DNA of 64,000 bases from WQXF01 sp031552825 (GTDB taxonomy: Bacteria > Bacillota > Clostridia > Christensenellales > Aristaeellaceae). The notes below the pieces were generated by a model. The model was not told the DNA's origin, made no database searches, and saw only the letters and a list, made by a program, of their open reading frames with translations. Positions within the stretch are counted from its first letter, which is position 1, and each line of letters starts with the position of its first letter. This document shows, one piece after another, positions 1-7,288 of this stretch. The stretch is taken from positions 1-64,000 of the forward strand of contig JAVBMD010000016.1 in assembly GCA_031552825.1 (NCBI GenBank). Direction: 5' to 3'. A program made the translations under genes and the position numbers.

Positions 1-1303
1 GATCCCGGCCTTGTTTTGCCGAGCCGCCCGCGGAATCGCCCTCCACGATGAACAGTTCGGAGTCCGTCGGGTCCTTGCTCTGGCAGTCAGCCAATTTGCC
101 GGGCAGGGCGTTGTCCGACAAAGCCCCCTTGCGGCGCACCAGTTCCTTGGCCTTTCTGGCCGCGTCCCTGGCCCGGGCCGCGTCCACGGCCTTGTCGATG
201 ATCAGCTTGATGTCCTTCGGGTTTTCCTCAAAAAAGGTGTTCAGCTTGTCATAAACGATACCGCCCACCAAGCCGGCCACCTCGCTGTTACCCAGCTTGG
301 TTTTGGTCTGGCCTTCAAACTGCGGAGAGGAAAGCTTGACCGAAACAACAGCCGTCAACCCCTCCCGCACATCGTCGCCGGAAAGGGTCATCTTCAGCTT
401 TTTGGCCAGCTCGGAGTTTTTCAGATAGTTGTTGATGGCCCGGGTCAAGGCGGTTTTGAAGCCCTGCAGGTGGGTGCCGCCCTCTTTGGTCCGGATGTTG
501 TTGGCAAAGGTGAGGACGTTTTCCTTGTATCCGGCATTGTACTGCAGAGCGAATTCGGCCACCACGCCCTGGGATTCCCCATAGCCGTAAATAATGCCAT
601 GCACCGTGGCTTCGCCCTGGTTCAAGTCCTTGACGAACTGCTCAATGCCGCCTTCAAAGCAGAATACTTCGCTTTCTCCGGAGCGTTCGTCCACAAAGTC
701 TATTTCCAGGCCTTTATTCAGATAAGCCAGTTCTTCAAGACGTTTGCGCAGAGTTTCATAGGAAAAATCCAGGGTCTCAAAAATTTCCTCGTCCGGGGTG
801 AAGCGCACCGTGGTGCCGTGGTTCTGGGATTCGCCCAAGGTGCGCAAATCTTCCTGGGGCACACCTCTGGAATAACGCTGGGCATAGCGGAACCCCCCTC
901 GGCGAATGGTCACTTCCAAAGATTCCGATAGAGCGTTGACGCAGGATACGCCCACCCCATGCAACCCGCCGGAAACTTTATAACTTTCGTTATCAAACTT
1001 GCCGCCGGCATGCAGCTTGGTGTATACCACCTCCACGCCGGTGATGCCCAATTGCGGATGGATATCCACCGGCACGCCGCGCCCATTGTCCTCCACGGTG
1101 GCGCTGCCGTCCTTGTGCAGCTCCACGCGCACCTCGCTGGCAAAGCCGTTAGAAGCCTCGTCGATGGCGTTGTCTACGATCTCCCACAGCAGGTGGTGCA
1201 GCCCGCGCGCGCCGGTAGAACCGATGTACATACCCGGGCGCATGCGTACCGCATCCAACCCTTCGAGCACCTTCAAATTCCCGGCTTCATACCCCTTGGC
1301 CAT
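1..1303 (-). CDS. gyrB: DNA gyrase subunit B (5' part; runs off the left edge)
   Basis: ATP-dependent type IIA topoisomerase B subunit that supplies the ATPase of the GyrA2B2 supercoiling enzyme. The 434 visible codons start at 1303 with MAKGYEAGNLKVLEGLDAVR. They contain the GHKL ATP-binding motifs (RPGMYIGSTG, EIVDNAIDEA, DNGRGVPVD, YKVSGGLHGVGVS), the transducer lysine in QTKTKLGN, and end inside the Toprim domain at EGDSAGGSAKQGRD. That last motif has Q before GRD as in GyrB, where Gram-positive ParE usually has L. The C-terminal third lies outside the window. A sigma-A-type promoter is at 1375-1403. ParE remains a possible alternative because the usual dnaA/recF neighbours are absent, but the sequence favours GyrB. 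Confidence 0.9.
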   Translation of the reverse strand, partial: MAKGYEAGNLKVLEGLDAVRMRPGMYIGSTGARGLHHLLWEIVDNAIDEASNGFASEVRVELHKDGSATVEDNGRGVPVDIHPQLGITGVEVVYTKLHAGGKFDNESYKVSGGLHGVGVSCVNALSESLEVTIRRGGFRYAQRYSRGVPQEDLRTLGESQNHGTTVRFTPDEEIFETLDFSYETLRKRLEELAYLNKGLEIDFVDERSGESEVFCFEGGIEQFVKDLNQGEATVHGIIYGYGESQGVVAEFALQYNAGYKENVLTFANNIRTKEGGTHLQGFKTALTRAINNYLKNSELAKKLKMTLSGDDVREGLTAVVSVKLSSPQFEGQTKTKLGNSEVAGLVGGIVYDKLNTFFEENPKDIKLIIDKAVDAARARDAARKAKELVRRKGALSDNALPGKLADCQSKDPTDSELFIVEGDSAGGSAKQGRD

Positions 1304-1374
1304 GCTCTGTTCACATCCTACAATTAACGCTTTGTTTTCGCCCAGCAAAAACGAGCGCTTCTTTCCAATATTAG

Positions 1375-1403
1375 ATTATACCATCTCATCCCAATAACCG
1401 CAA
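1375..1403 (-). promoter_or_regulatory. sigma-A-type promoter of gyrB
   Basis: On the minus strand TTGCGG, a 17-base spacer and a consensus TATAAT, about 70 bases upstream of the gyrB start codon. Found by reading only; the start of transcription is not proven. Confidence 0.55.
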
Positions 1404-1501
1404 CCCGTGGTATACGAAAAAGATCGCACACCATATCTTGTTGCAAATTTGCATGTTTTCGCGGGAATTTTGACGGATATTTCGTCGCGCGTTCGGCCAC
1501 A

Positions 1502-1536
1502 CTCACCCCAAAGAAAAACAAAAACGATGGGGTGAG
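1502..1536 (+). promoter_or_regulatory. inverted repeat burying the ribosome binding site of the DUF1614 gene
   Basis: A perfect 9-base inverted repeat, CTCACCCCA (1502-1510) and TGGGGTGAG (1528-1536), is separated by a 17-base A-rich loop. The right arm is the Shine-Dalgarno region (GGGGTGAG) of the gene starting at 1540, so folding would occlude translation initiation. Regulation is inferred. Confidence 0.4.
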
Positions 1537-1539
1537 AAG

Positions 1540-2196
1540 ATGTCTGTAGGCATGATTGCGCTGCTGGTGCTGGCGCTGCTGATTCTGTTCGGCGTCGCGC
1601 AGCGGGTGTTGGATCGCATGCGCTTGACCGACCGGCAGGCGCTGTTCGTGGTGGCAGCGATCTTTGTGGGAGGGCTGATTCCGGATATTCCGCTGGGCAT
1701 GGTAACGATCAATATCGGCGGCGCGCTGGTGCCGATCGCGGTGTGCTTCTACCTGCTGATAAAGGCCGAGACCAACAAGGAGCGTTGGCGCGCCATCATC
1801 GCCTCGGTGGTTACCGCCGTTGCGGTATACTTGCTGGGCATGTTTCTGCCCAACGAGCCCGAGCAGATCGGCTTTGATCCCAACTACATATATGGCCCGG
1901 TAGCCGGTTTGATCGCGTACTTGTTCGGGCGCTCGCGCCGCGCCGCTTTTATCGCGGGCGTGCTAGGCGTCGTGATGGCAGATATCGCCGTGGCGGTGGT
2001 CAATTGGAGCCAGGGCATCAATCAAACGCTGCACCTCGGCACCGCTGGCGCGCTGGACGCCATCGTGATCTCCGGCCTGCTGGCGGTACTGCTGGCCGAA
2101 TTTGTGGGGGAAGCCATCGAGCGGATGAGCACTGGGCGCGCCGACGCGCCGCATGAAGACGGCGCGGTCGCCAGCGGAAGGAGGCACCGGAAATGA
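1540..2196 (+). CDS. DUF1614 family integral membrane protein
   Basis: Protein of 218 residues with about six hydrophobic segments: near residues 3-20, 36-60, 62-82, 88-108, 123-160 and 170-195. It matches my recollection of the DUF1614 family, whose function is unknown and which in Clostridia often sits beside sporulation genes. The C-terminal 30 residues are hydrophilic and charged. The stop codon overlaps the spoIIP start by 4 bases (ATGA), so the two are translationally coupled; a role in sporulation membranes is therefore plausible but unproven. The Shine-Dalgarno GGTGAG lies 4 bases before the ATG and inside an inverted repeat. Confidence 0.75.
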   Translation: MSVGMIALLVLALLILFGVAQRVLDRMRLTDRQALFVVAAIFVGGLIPDIPLGMVTINIGGALVPIAVCFYLLIKAETNKERWRAIIASVVTAVAVYLLGMFLPNEPEQIGFDPNYIYGPVAGLIAYLFGRSRRAAFIAGVLGVVMADIAVAVVNWSQGINQTLHLGTAGALDAIVISGLLAVLLAEFVGEAIERMSTGRADAPHEDGAVASGRRHRK

Positions 2197-3389
2197 ATGC
2201 GAAGATCAAAAAATTCCAGCGTTTGGCGCTATCCTTCACTGTAGCGCTGGTGCTCTTCACCGCGGTCACCGCGCCCACCGCTTCCGCCGACAGCTGGGAA
2301 TCCGGCGAGGCATGCTACTCGGTGTTCGGCGAAGACGGCAAGCCGCTGTTCCAAATCAGCGGCGCGGTGTATCAGGGCGATGAATACATCTCCGGCGACA
2401 ACAAGCTATACCGCGTCACCAGCGTGGACGACGGCGCCAAGCGCGGCGTCGCCAAACAGATCGGCGATGAATCCATGCCCGACGTAAGCTGGCTCAAGCA
2501 AGATGAAGCGGTGGCGGTTTACGCCGACAATGGCAAGGACAACAAAAAGCTGGTGGCCATCTACGCCACCCACACCGATGAATCCTACGTACCCACCGAC
2601 GGCACGCAAAGCGCGACGGACGGCAAGGGAGGTATTTTCGACGTATGCGAAGCGCTGAAAACCGAGCTGGAGGGCAAGGGAATCGATGTGCAGTTTGACG
2701 ATACCACCCATGTGCCGCACGACGCGGGCGCCTACCGCCGCTCCCGCCAAACCGCCACGCGTCTGGCGCAAAAGAACCCTGATGCGCTGATCGATGTACA
2801 CCGTGACGGCATCCCCGCCCCCGCCGAATACACCGACACCATCGACGGCGAGCCGGTGACAAAAATCCGCTTAGAGGTCGGCCGTTCCAACCAGAACGCC
2901 GCCGCCAACCGTGCCTTCGCAAAGCAAATCAAGGCGGTAGCCGATAAAGAATATCCCGGGCTGATTAAGGATATCTTTATCGGCAAAGGCACGTACAATC
3001 AGGATGTGTACCCACATGCGATCCTGATGGAATTTGGCACCCACACCACCAGCAAGGAACGCGCCGTGCGCTCCACCGCAATGATGGCGGACGTGCTCGA
3101 CAAAACGCTCTACGGCCAAGTGTCCGGCGCGGCAAAGGATGGGGCCGCAGGCGGCACCGGTACCGGTACCGGCGCCGGCGCGCAGACTGGCGGCGCAAAG
3201 CGCAGCAACGAAGGCACGAGCAGCGGCGTCATCTGGATGCTGGTTATCGCGGGCATTGCCATTCTGGCTTTTGCCTTTCTCGCAACCGGCACCGGCAAAG
3301 GCATGCGCGAGAAGATCATGCGCAACACAAGCGAGATCACCGGAGGATTGGTCGGCAAGAAACCCGACGAGCAAAACAAGAAAAAGTAG
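2193..3389 (+). CDS. spoIIP: stage II sporulation protein P, peptidoglycan amidase
   Basis: SpoIIP acts with SpoIID and SpoIIM as the engulfment machine. It is an N-acetylmuramoyl-L-alanine amidase/endopeptidase that cleaves stem peptides at the septum. The 398-residue protein has a signal or anchor segment (about 11-31, ending TASA), a SpoIIP domain (about 115-310) with candidate zinc histidines in YATHTDESY (H127) and DVHRDG (H203) and the closing EFGTHTTSKERA motif. A Gly/Ala-rich linker (about 320-345) and a second membrane segment (about 349-369) follow. The C-terminal membrane segment is not what I recall from Bacillus SpoIIP. Coupled to the DUF1614 gene; an intrinsic terminator follows at 3422-3449. 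Length is close to the usual 400 residues. Confidence 0.9.
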   Translation: MNAKIKKFQRLALSFTVALVLFTAVTAPTASADSWESGEACYSVFGEDGKPLFQISGAVYQGDEYISGDNKLYRVTSVDDGAKRGVAKQIGDESMPDVSWLKQDEAVAVYADNGKDNKKLVAIYATHTDESYVPTDGTQSATDGKGGIFDVCEALKTELEGKGIDVQFDDTTHVPHDAGAYRRSRQTATRLAQKNPDALIDVHRDGIPAPAEYTDTIDGEPVTKIRLEVGRSNQNAAANRAFAKQIKAVADKEYPGLIKDIFIGKGTYNQDVYPHAILMEFGTHTTSKERAVRSTAMMADVLDKTLYGQVSGAAKDGAAGGTGTGTGAGAQTGGAKRSNEGTSSGVIWMLVIAGIAILAFAFLATGTGKGMREKIMRNTSEITGGLVGKKPDEQNKKK

Positions 3390-3421
3390 GGTTCGAGTTC
3401 GCCAAAGACATAAACGTTTAT

Positions 3422-3449
3422 GGGCGTCGCAATCGCGGCGCTCTTTTTT
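3422..3449 (+). terminator. intrinsic terminator after spoIIP
   Basis: Stem GCGTCGC / GCGGCGC (3424-3430 with 3435-3441, one G-T pair), loop AATC, followed by a T-rich tract to 3449. Confidence 0.7.
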
Positions 3450-3519
3450 CACGCGCACCGAAGCGCCCTCTCCTCATAAGCTATAGCACCATCCCGCATG
3501 TGCAAGGAGTGATCGCGCA

Positions 3520-4812
3520 ATGGAGCCATTGGAAGAATTGGAGGAATTGACCCAGCGGTCCGCTATCGCCGCACCCGAGCCTTACCTGCTGGCACAGGTG
3601 CGGCGCGAAGCAAGCCTGCCTTGCTTTGCCAACCCAACGCCCGCACTGCTCAGCGACGCAGGCGGGACAACCGGCAATTACTGCGCCACCTTTCCGCGAA
3701 GCGCGTATGTTTCCCGAGAATTTCGGAACATTTGGCAGTTTCATATCGCGTTGCCCGGCATCGGCCAGCAAGCTGCCTACTGCTTAGACAAGGGCAAAGC
3801 CGGTCCCTTGGGCAGCGGCCATCCCTTTCGCAGCATCCCCGTTGAGCAAGCTTATCCGGACCTGCCGACCGCGCAAAAAGAACAGCTGGCTTGGATATTG
3901 CAGCACGCGTATCCGGCTGTGCAAGCGGCGGAACTGTTCCGGCAAGCCGACGTAAACGCCGCCACCGACCCAGCCTTGGATGAAAACGACGCCTACGCCG
4001 CCACGCAGGTGGCGGTCTGGTCGGTGTTCAACCCGCCCAATCCCCTTGCATGGGCATTCCTTGCCTGCGGCAGCACCGAGCCGCACCCCAAAAGCACGCG
4101 CCTTGCCGCAACGGTTTCTTGGCTCTATTCGCAATCGCTTGCGGCGGCACAGGCGATGGCGCAGCCCTTGCCCTGCGGGCAATCCGGGTGCCGTTCGGTC
4201 ACGCTGCCGGGCGTCGCCTGTATCGAAAACTGCGGCCAGCAGCAGCTGACCGCAGCGGGAAGCGCCTGGTTGTACGGGCCGCTAACAATCACCTCGCGCC
4301 TGCCCTATACGCTGTTGCTGGAGCCCTGCTGCGAGGAAAGCGGCGCACCGACCGCCCCGCCGACGCTGGTCGACGCGTCCCATGCGCAGCTTGCCGCACC
4401 GGTGAACGGCAAACCCTTCTACATACGCTTTCCTGCCGATGTGCGCGCCAACTGCTATCAGCTGGTGCTGGAAGCAACGCGCTCCCAGCTTTGCGCGCTG
4501 ATTTTGGAATCGCTGGAGGATCCGTCGGGCATGCAAAAGATCGGCACGCCGCTGGTCGCCGCGGATCCGATACGCACCGAAGTCTCGCTTTGCTTTTGCT
4601 GCTACGCGCCGACGCGGTGCCCGGCCTGCCCGGAATCCCCCCCGCCGACGGAATGCCCGCAATGTCCACAGTGTCCACAATGCCCGCAGTGTCCACAGTG
4701 CCCAGCTTATCCAATGCCGCCACGCGATCCGCGCAATTGCTGCTGGTCGGCGGCGCAGCGAGGCGCGCTGCGGTGCTGTATGAACCGTTGGAAAACGCCC
4801 CGCTGCCCGTGA
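3520..4812 (+). CDS. thioester-domain-like protein with Cys-Pro-Gln repeat tail, no signal peptide
   Basis: Not a gene I can name. The N-terminal part resembles TQXA/thioester adhesin domains (TED, PF08341 type), in which a Cys and a Gln form an internal thioester that binds host or surface amines covalently. Candidate residues are C88 in AAYCLDKGK and Q163 in TQVAVW (162-167). The middle (about 210-340) has no domain I recognise. The C-terminus (about 363-410) is Cys-rich, with five CPQ triplets in tandem encoded by 9-base repeats near 4651-4700. The start at 3520 has AAGGAG ten bases upstream, and an in-frame TAG at 3484 rules out an upstream signal peptide. That is odd for a TED protein, normally exported and wall-anchored. 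A position between spoIIP and the convergent spoIIA operon suggests a spore or coat role; this is inference. Confidence 0.6.
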   Translation: MEPLEELEELTQRSAIAAPEPYLLAQVRREASLPCFANPTPALLSDAGGTTGNYCATFPRSAYVSREFRNIWQFHIALPGIGQQAAYCLDKGKAGPLGSGHPFRSIPVEQAYPDLPTAQKEQLAWILQHAYPAVQAAELFRQADVNAATDPALDENDAYAATQVAVWSVFNPPNPLAWAFLACGSTEPHPKSTRLAATVSWLYSQSLAAAQAMAQPLPCGQSGCRSVTLPGVACIENCGQQQLTAAGSAWLYGPLTITSRLPYTLLLEPCCEESGAPTAPPTLVDASHAQLAAPVNGKPFYIRFPADVRANCYQLVLEATRSQLCALILESLEDPSGMQKIGTPLVAADPIRTEVSLCFCCYAPTRCPACPESPPPTECPQCPQCPQCPQCPQCPAYPMPPRDPRNCCWSAAQRGALRCCMNRWKTPRCP

Positions 4813-4815
4813 AGA

Positions 4816-5559
4816 TCACGCCTCCTGCGCCAACTCCGCCATCGCCTCACGAAACCGCTTGAGGATGCGGCTCTCCTGCCGCGAAACCTGCACCTGCGTC
4901 ATGCCCAGCATGCGCGCCGTCTCGGCCTGGGTCTGATCGCGAAAATACCGCAGCAGGATCAATCGCCGATCCTGCTGCGGCAATTGCGCCAGCAGGTCGC
5001 GCAGCAGCATGCGATCGATCCCAGCCTCGGCTTGCGGGGCGCCTAACACATCCTGCAGCGTTGCGCCCTCCTCCCCGCCCAGCGGCGCGTCCAGCGAGAT
5101 CACCGGCCTGCCGCTTTCCATCGCCTGCGCCAGCTCCGCCGCGTCGCACCCCAACGATTCGGCCAACTCCAACAGCGTCGGCTCGCGCTGATAAAGGCTG
5201 CGCAACTGATCAGCCTCGTTCATAGCGCGCACCGCCAGTTCCTTGAGCCGCCTCCCGACGCTTAAGCTGCCGTCGTCGCGCAGAAAGCGGCGGATTTCTC
5301 CCATAATCATAGGCACCGCATAGGAGGAAAAGCGCACGCCATAATCAAGGTTAAAGTTGCGAATCGCCTTCACCAGCCCCAGACAACCGAGCTGATACAG
5401 CTCCTCCATATCCCCGCCGCGCCCGGAAAAGCGCATGCATACCGAGCGCACCAGCGCAAGGTTCGCGCGCACCATCTCGTCCAGAGCGCCCTCGTCCCCC
5501 TCCTGCGCGCGGGCGATGAGCGCCATGGCTTCCTCATGCCGTAGCGTCGCGCCGCTCAT
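4816..5559 (-). CDS. sigF: RNA polymerase sigma-F factor (forespore)
   Basis: First compartment-specific sigma factor of sporulation, held inactive by SpoIIAB until SpoIIAA releases it in the forespore. The 247-residue protein has region 2 (LVRSVCMRFSGRGGDMEELYQ, FNLDYGVRFSSYAVPMIMGE), region 3 (VGRRLKELAVRAMNEADQL) and region 4 with a helix-turn-helix (QAETARMLGMTQVQVSRQES). Its ATG overlaps the spoIIAB stop by 4 bases, the standard spoIIAA-spoIIAB-spoIIAC coupling. Three bases separate its stop from the convergent thioester-domain gene. sigG is the close relative, but the operon context decides for sigF. Confidence 0.93.
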   Translation of the reverse strand: MSGATLRHEEAMALIARAQEGDEGALDEMVRANLALVRSVCMRFSGRGGDMEELYQLGCLGLVKAIRNFNLDYGVRFSSYAVPMIMGEIRRFLRDDGSLSVGRRLKELAVRAMNEADQLRSLYQREPTLLELAESLGCDAAELAQAMESGRPVISLDAPLGGEEGATLQDVLGAPQAEAGIDRMLLRDLLAQLPQQDRRLILLRYFRDQTQAETARMLGMTQVQVSRQESRILKRFREAMAELAQEA

Positions 5560-5993
5560 TTTGCGTTGGGCGCGATGTACTTGCGCATGCGCACGCGGGT
5601 TCCCTCACCGGGCGCGGAGGTTACTTCCAGCTCGTCCATAAAGCTGTTCATCACCGCGAAACCCATGCCGGAGCGCTCCAGCTCCGGGTGCGAGGTATAG
5701 AACGGCTGCATGGCCTGCTCTAGGTCGGCGATGCCCTTGCCCCGATCCTCTACCTCCACGGTGAGCATCCGTTCCTCATCGATGCTGGCAGCCAACACCA
5801 CCTTGCCCTGCGTTCCCTCATAGCCATGAATGATTGCGTTGGTCACCGCCTCGCTGACAGCGGTCTTGATATCGGAAATCTCCTCGATGGTAGGGCCGAG
5901 CTGCACGGCAAACGCGCTGATTACCACGCGCGCGAAGGATTCGTTTTGTGCGCAGCCCTGAAACTCCAGCCGCATCTCATTGACGATGCTCAT
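5556..5993 (-). CDS. spoIIAB: anti-sigma-F factor and serine kinase SpoIIAB
   Basis: GHKL-type protein kinase that binds sigma-F and, with ATP, phosphorylates SpoIIAA. The 145-residue protein shows the N box (EAVTNAIIHG, 48-57), the G1 box (DRGKGI, 83-88) and the G2 box (ERSGMGFAVM, 106-115). Length matches the family at about 145 residues. Middle gene of the spoIIA operon. Confidence 0.94.
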   Translation of the reverse strand: MSIVNEMRLEFQGCAQNESFARVVISAFAVQLGPTIEEISDIKTAVSEAVTNAIIHGYEGTQGKVVLAASIDEERMLTVEVEDRGKGIADLEQAMQPFYTSHPELERSGMGFAVMNSFMDELEVTSAPGEGTRVRMRKYIAPNAK

Positions 5994-6012
5994 GATCCAT
6001 CCTCCCCGTGCC

Positions 6013-6318
6013 TTAGCGGCCGCTATTAATAATTTGGTGTAGCCCCGATAGTTGAAAGATGCGCTCTATCTGTGGGTTCATGTTCTTGACCGACATCGTA
6101 CCCTTGCGCCGCGTCATCGAGCGATAGCGGCCGATCAGCACCCCGATGCCCGAGCTATCCATAAAGCTCAGCGCCTGCATGTCGATCACCAGATGCACGA
6201 TGCGGTCATCGGCGATCAACGCATCCAGTTCCTCGCGCACCTGTTCCGCGCTGTGATGATCCAGCTCGCCGCGCAGGCGAACGGTCAGCGTATCCCTTTG
6301 TCGCGCGTGTTCCAGCAT
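6013..6318 (-). CDS. spoIIAA: anti-sigma-F factor antagonist SpoIIAA
   Basis: STAS-domain anti-anti-sigma factor. When dephosphorylated by SpoIIE it binds SpoIIAB and frees sigma-F. The 101-residue protein has the GELDHHSAEQVRE region and the phosphorylation loop SFMDSSGIGVLIGRY, with the target serine at about residue 56. I chose the ATG at 6318 because GGGAGG lies 9 bases upstream; the frame is open further upstream but that part is basic and unlike the family. First gene of the spoIIA operon; a sigma-H-like promoter lies at 6358-6383. Confidence 0.93.
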   Translation of the reverse strand: MLEHARQRDTLTVRLRGELDHHSAEQVREELDALIADDRIVHLVIDMQALSFMDSSGIGVLIGRYRSMTRRKGTMSVKNMNPQIERIFQLSGLHQIINSGR

Positions 6319-6357
6319 ACGGTTCTTCCTCCCTTTGCGCCGGTGTGGCCTTTTTTG

Positions 6358-6383
6358 TTTCCGTATTTGTGATACCATATCCT
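6358..6383 (-). promoter_or_regulatory. sigma-H-like promoter of the spoIIA operon
   Basis: On the minus strand AGGATAT, 12 bases, then ACGGAAA. The Bacillus sigma-H consensus is roughly RNAGGAWWW-N11-12-RNNGAAT, so only the last base of the -10 element departs. spoIIA is a known sigma-H operon in Bacillus, and spoIIAA begins 40 bases downstream. Confidence 0.6.
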
Positions 6384-6503
6384 GCCTCGAAAAATAGCTG
6401 TTTATGCAGGATGCGCAACTTTCGTTTTACATTTTTTGCGCCGTGCGGTACACTAAAAGACAATAGGGAAATATATTCAAAAACATTCGGATCGGAGCAT
6501 GCT

Positions 6504-7223
6504 GTGCGCTTTATTGCTTTTCTTGTGCTCATATGCCTGTGCGCCTCCGCCGCACTGTCCGCGCGCGCCGAAGCGACCCCTGCACCGCCGCGCAAGGTGG
6601 TTTACCTGACCTTTGACGACGCGCCCAGCGAGCTGACACCGGAACTGCTGCGCGCGCTCGAGGCCGAAGGGGTTAAAGCCACCTTTTTTCTGGTTGGGCG
6701 CGCCATCGAGCAGCACCCGGAAAACGCGCGCGCGATCCACGAGGCAGGACACGCGCTGGCCTGCCACAGCTACCACCACGCGCGCAAGCACCTGACCGAC
6801 GACGTGCGCTTCTATCAGGAAATGAAGCGCTTCAAGAAAGCGGTGCGAGAGGCCTTTCACAGGCCGATGTTCATCCGTGTATTCCGCTATCCTTACGGCT
6901 CTAACTGGGTGCCGGAGGAGGGGAAAAAGGCCGCAATGGATTTCGGTTATCTTTGGATCGATTGGAACGCCCACAACGGCGATGCCGACTACGCCACCGG
7001 CACAGATATTGACAAAATGCTGGACACCGCCATCTCCACCTCGGGCAAGCAAGACGAGATCGTGATTCTGATGCACGACAACAAGTCCCGCACCATCGAA
7101 ATGCTTCCGGCGCTGATCCGGCATTATCGCGACGCGGGATATGTATTCGACGTGCTCACGCCTGAGCTGGATCACCTGATCGAGAACGTACACATGGGAC
7201 TGCCGGACGGCCGGATGCAATAA
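6504..7223 (+). CDS. secreted polysaccharide deacetylase (NodB fold)
   Basis: Carbohydrate esterase family 4 enzyme, probably acting on peptidoglycan or another N-acetylated glycan. All five NodB motifs are visible: TFDDAP (about 36-41, catalytic Asp and metal Asp), HSYHH (metal histidines), RYPYGS, the WIDWNAHNGDAD segment and ILMHDN (catalytic His). I start it at GTG 6504, which has GGAG seven bases upstream and gives a signal peptide (VRFIAFLVLICLCASAAL, cleavage near ARAEA). The frame is open upstream to 6345, but that extension lies over the spoIIA promoter. Divergent from spoIIA, so a sporulation role (PdaA/PdaB-like) is possible but not shown. 239 residues. Confidence 0.85.
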   Translation: MRFIAFLVLICLCASAALSARAEATPAPPRKVVYLTFDDAPSELTPELLRALEAEGVKATFFLVGRAIEQHPENARAIHEAGHALACHSYHHARKHLTDDVRFYQEMKRFKKAVREAFHRPMFIRVFRYPYGSNWVPEEGKKAAMDFGYLWIDWNAHNGDADYATGTDIDKMLDTAISTSGKQDEIVILMHDNKSRTIEMLPALIRHYRDAGYVFDVLTPELDHLIENVHMGLPDGRMQ

Positions 7224-7244
7224 GCCTTCCTCGCATAAAAAAAC

Positions 7245-7271
7245 AATCCGTCCCCGCTGCGGGAACGGATT
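7245..7271. terminator. hairpin between the deacetylase and glycerate kinase genes
   Basis: Arms AATCCGT (7245-7251) and ACGGATT (7265-7271) plus inner CCCG / CGGG around a CTG loop, with a run of A immediately to the left. The T tract is therefore on the minus strand, where nothing is transcribed towards it. On the plus strand it is only a hairpin that ends a few bases before the next ribosome binding site. Confidence 0.4.
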
Positions 7272-7288
7272 ATCAAGGTGGAATGACA

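Noticed and set aside
11..931. Long plus-strand reading frame at the window start
   Set aside because: It is the antisense shadow of gyrB, whose minus-strand frame matches the family throughout but has no stop inside the window.
7238..7271. Intrinsic terminator for the deacetylase gene
   Set aside because: The hairpin is real, but the run of T is on the minus strand, so plus-strand termination is doubtful; listed only as a hairpin.
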